NCBI GenBank assembly: GCA_021232515.1
Contig: JAJPOQ010000044.1
Location: forward strand, 1 to 53,500
Length of the DNA: 53,500 nucleotides
Reading direction: 5' to 3'
Origin: Lentisphaeraceae bacterium
GTDB lineage: Bacteria; Verrucomicrobiota; Lentisphaeria; Lentisphaerales; Lentisphaeraceae
The notes beneath the pieces are model-generated. The model had not been told where the DNA came from and did no database searches. It saw only the letters and a list, made by a program, of their open reading frames with translations. The translations under genes were made by a program, and so were the position numbers. Shown in pieces: positions 52,555-53,500 of the stretch; positions within the stretch are counted from its first letter, which is position 1; the number at the start of each line of letters is the position of its first letter.

Positions 52555-53500
52555 TTACTTCTGGAAAGGTAAGAAGATGACGTTTCTTACTGAAGCTTTT
52601 GCAGCAAAAACTTTTAGTTCTTGACCATTGAATGAACTTGTGCTGATAGTTGTGTTATTTACAGAAAAATCAACTTTGCCATCTTTCATAAGTAGCTCAA
52701 CTTGGTTGAAACCATCTATGTTTGTTTCAACAGCAGGTAGAACAAAAGTCTGGTCGCCAAGCTGGATAGAAGCATTTCCTTTAACGTGGAAACGAACTAA
52801 ACCTTCGTCTTTAGGAAGCTTTCTAGAAATGAAACCATTGTCGATAGCAACAGACGTCGCTTCAAGTTTCTTCTTAGGATCGTAGCCGCGAACAACTAAG
52901 CCACGCTCCATAGGAGAGTTATAAGGTTTAGTTTCAGTTTTAGCGTTTGCTGAGTTCCAGCCTTTTAGGCTTCCCATGAAAAGAACTTGCGTTTTACCAA
53001 AAAGTTTCTTGTACTTATCAACGACCACATCTTTGAAGAATACAGTCATAGGTTTACCAGCGTGGATTTGTAGACAGAACGCACCAGTGCGGCTTGCGTC
53101 TACAGGGTCAACGTCGATAAGCTCGATTGCGAGTTCACCGTTTATGTAGTGCATGAAGTGGTTACCACGAGCAACGATGCGGTAAAAGTTCCACTCTTTG
53201 TCATTTAAAAATTTCTTCTCGATAAGCTTTTCATGGTCATTTACTTGACCGACGATTTTTTTGTCTTTCTTGCTTTTAACGATGACGAATTCACCTGGAT
53301 TAGCGATCCATGCTCTTCTTGCTTCATCATACATGAAGCCGCCTTTAAGCATGTCATTTTCGCCTTCAGCTTGATAACCTTTAACTCTGAATAGAGAAGG
53401 ATCATCGATCTGCTCAGCACGGTAAATAACACCAGAATTGTTTGAAGTAGTCAGTTTGTACCAAAGAGTCGCTTCGAAATCGGCGATGTCTTTGTCTTTT
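52555..53500 (-). CDS. DUF1080 (3-keto-disaccharide hydrolase type) protein, N-terminus beyond window
   Basis: The frame continues to the window edge, so the start of the gene is missing. The visible 314 residues have the DUF1080 domain core: NNSGVIYRAEQ, GYQAEGEND, WNFYRIVARGNHFMHYINGEL and GAFCLQIHAGKPMTVFFKDVVV. The family is a concanavalin-like fold, with some members linked to hydrolysis of 3-keto-glycosides; in this bacterial group it is often found with sulfatases. The last 130 residues are a separate domain (KLPKDEGLVRFHVKGNASIQ). An ATG at 53352 is internal, not the start. Confidence 0.8.
   Translation of the reverse strand, partial: KDKDIADFEATLWYKLTTSNNSGVIYRAEQIDDPSLFRVKGYQAEGENDMLKGGFMYDEARRAWIANPGEFVIVKSKKDKKIVGQVNDHEKLIEKKFLNDKEWNFYRIVARGNHFMHYINGELAIELIDVDPVDASRTGAFCLQIHAGKPMTVFFKDVVVDKYKKLFGKTQVLFMGSLKGWNSANAKTETKPYNSPMERGLVVRGYDPKKKLEATSVAIDNGFISRKLPKDEGLVRFHVKGNASIQLGDQTFVLPAVETNIDGFNQVELLMKDGKVDFSVNNTTISTSSFNGQELKVFAAKASVRNVIFLPFQK

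Noticed and set aside
1..53500. CRISPR arrays, tRNA and rRNA genes
   Set aside because: No regular short repeats with spacers, no cloverleaf-type sequence with the usual T-loop box, and no rRNA core sequence were seen on reading.

Overview
The window looks like a chromosomal piece from a marine member of the Lentisphaerae (Planctomycetes-Verrucomicrobia-Chlamydiae superphylum), close in style to Lentisphaera. The evidence is genomic style: DUF1592-type and DUF1552 proteins, a cysteine sulfatase, several prepilin-like proteins with FTLIELL leaders and C-terminal DGH/DGN-type motifs, an ECF sigma factor paired with a FecR anti-sigma, a PknB-type kinase with leucine-rich repeats next to another sigma factor, and DUF1080. 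Base composition is AT-rich, and no rRNA or tRNA gene was recognised.

Layout. 1-140: the right end of an insertion sequence (transposase tail) that cuts the 3' end of a secreted-protein gene (114-1385, minus). 1479-2677: minus-strand cassette of zinc ribbon protein, PTS IIA protein and cysteine-cluster protein. 2828-6640: SWIM/SNF2 helicase and TruC-like pseudouridine synthase. 6730-14957: a lipoprotein, a 2337-residue polytopic membrane protein on minus, and behind it a frameshifted remnant of a second lipoprotein copy. 14958-17649: Ser/Thr kinase and sigma factor. 17735-20411: translationally coupled hslO, M48 protease and a small membrane protein. 20548-25712: sulfatase, prepilin, pentapeptide protein, secreted protein, a gene broken by an in-frame TGA, and an esterase.

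25734-41039 is the most interesting part. Seven promoters carry one two-box signal, C(G/A)TGGGAT(T/C), then exactly 13 bases, then TATNCATA-like. They lie before a propeller protein, three prepilin-like genes (one with an SGNH hydrolase), a TIM-barrel protein plus propeller protein, the DUF1592-DUF1552-propeller operon, and the ECF sigma-FecR pair itself. I infer an autoregulated local regulon. The anti-sigma carries an outside domain that looks like an SGNH hydrolase with every catalytic residue replaced, so it may be a ligand sensor. Between two of these promoters sits the C-terminal part of a methylthioribose kinase gene without its N-terminal half or a normal start codon.

41087-53500: AcuI/YhdH-type oxidoreductase, a short squalene-hopene-cyclase-like protein, purD, a long structured hairpin, neuB-neuC sugar-acid synthesis genes, a hybrid histidine kinase coupled to a periplasmic binding protein, rmuC, and a DUF1080 gene that runs off the window.
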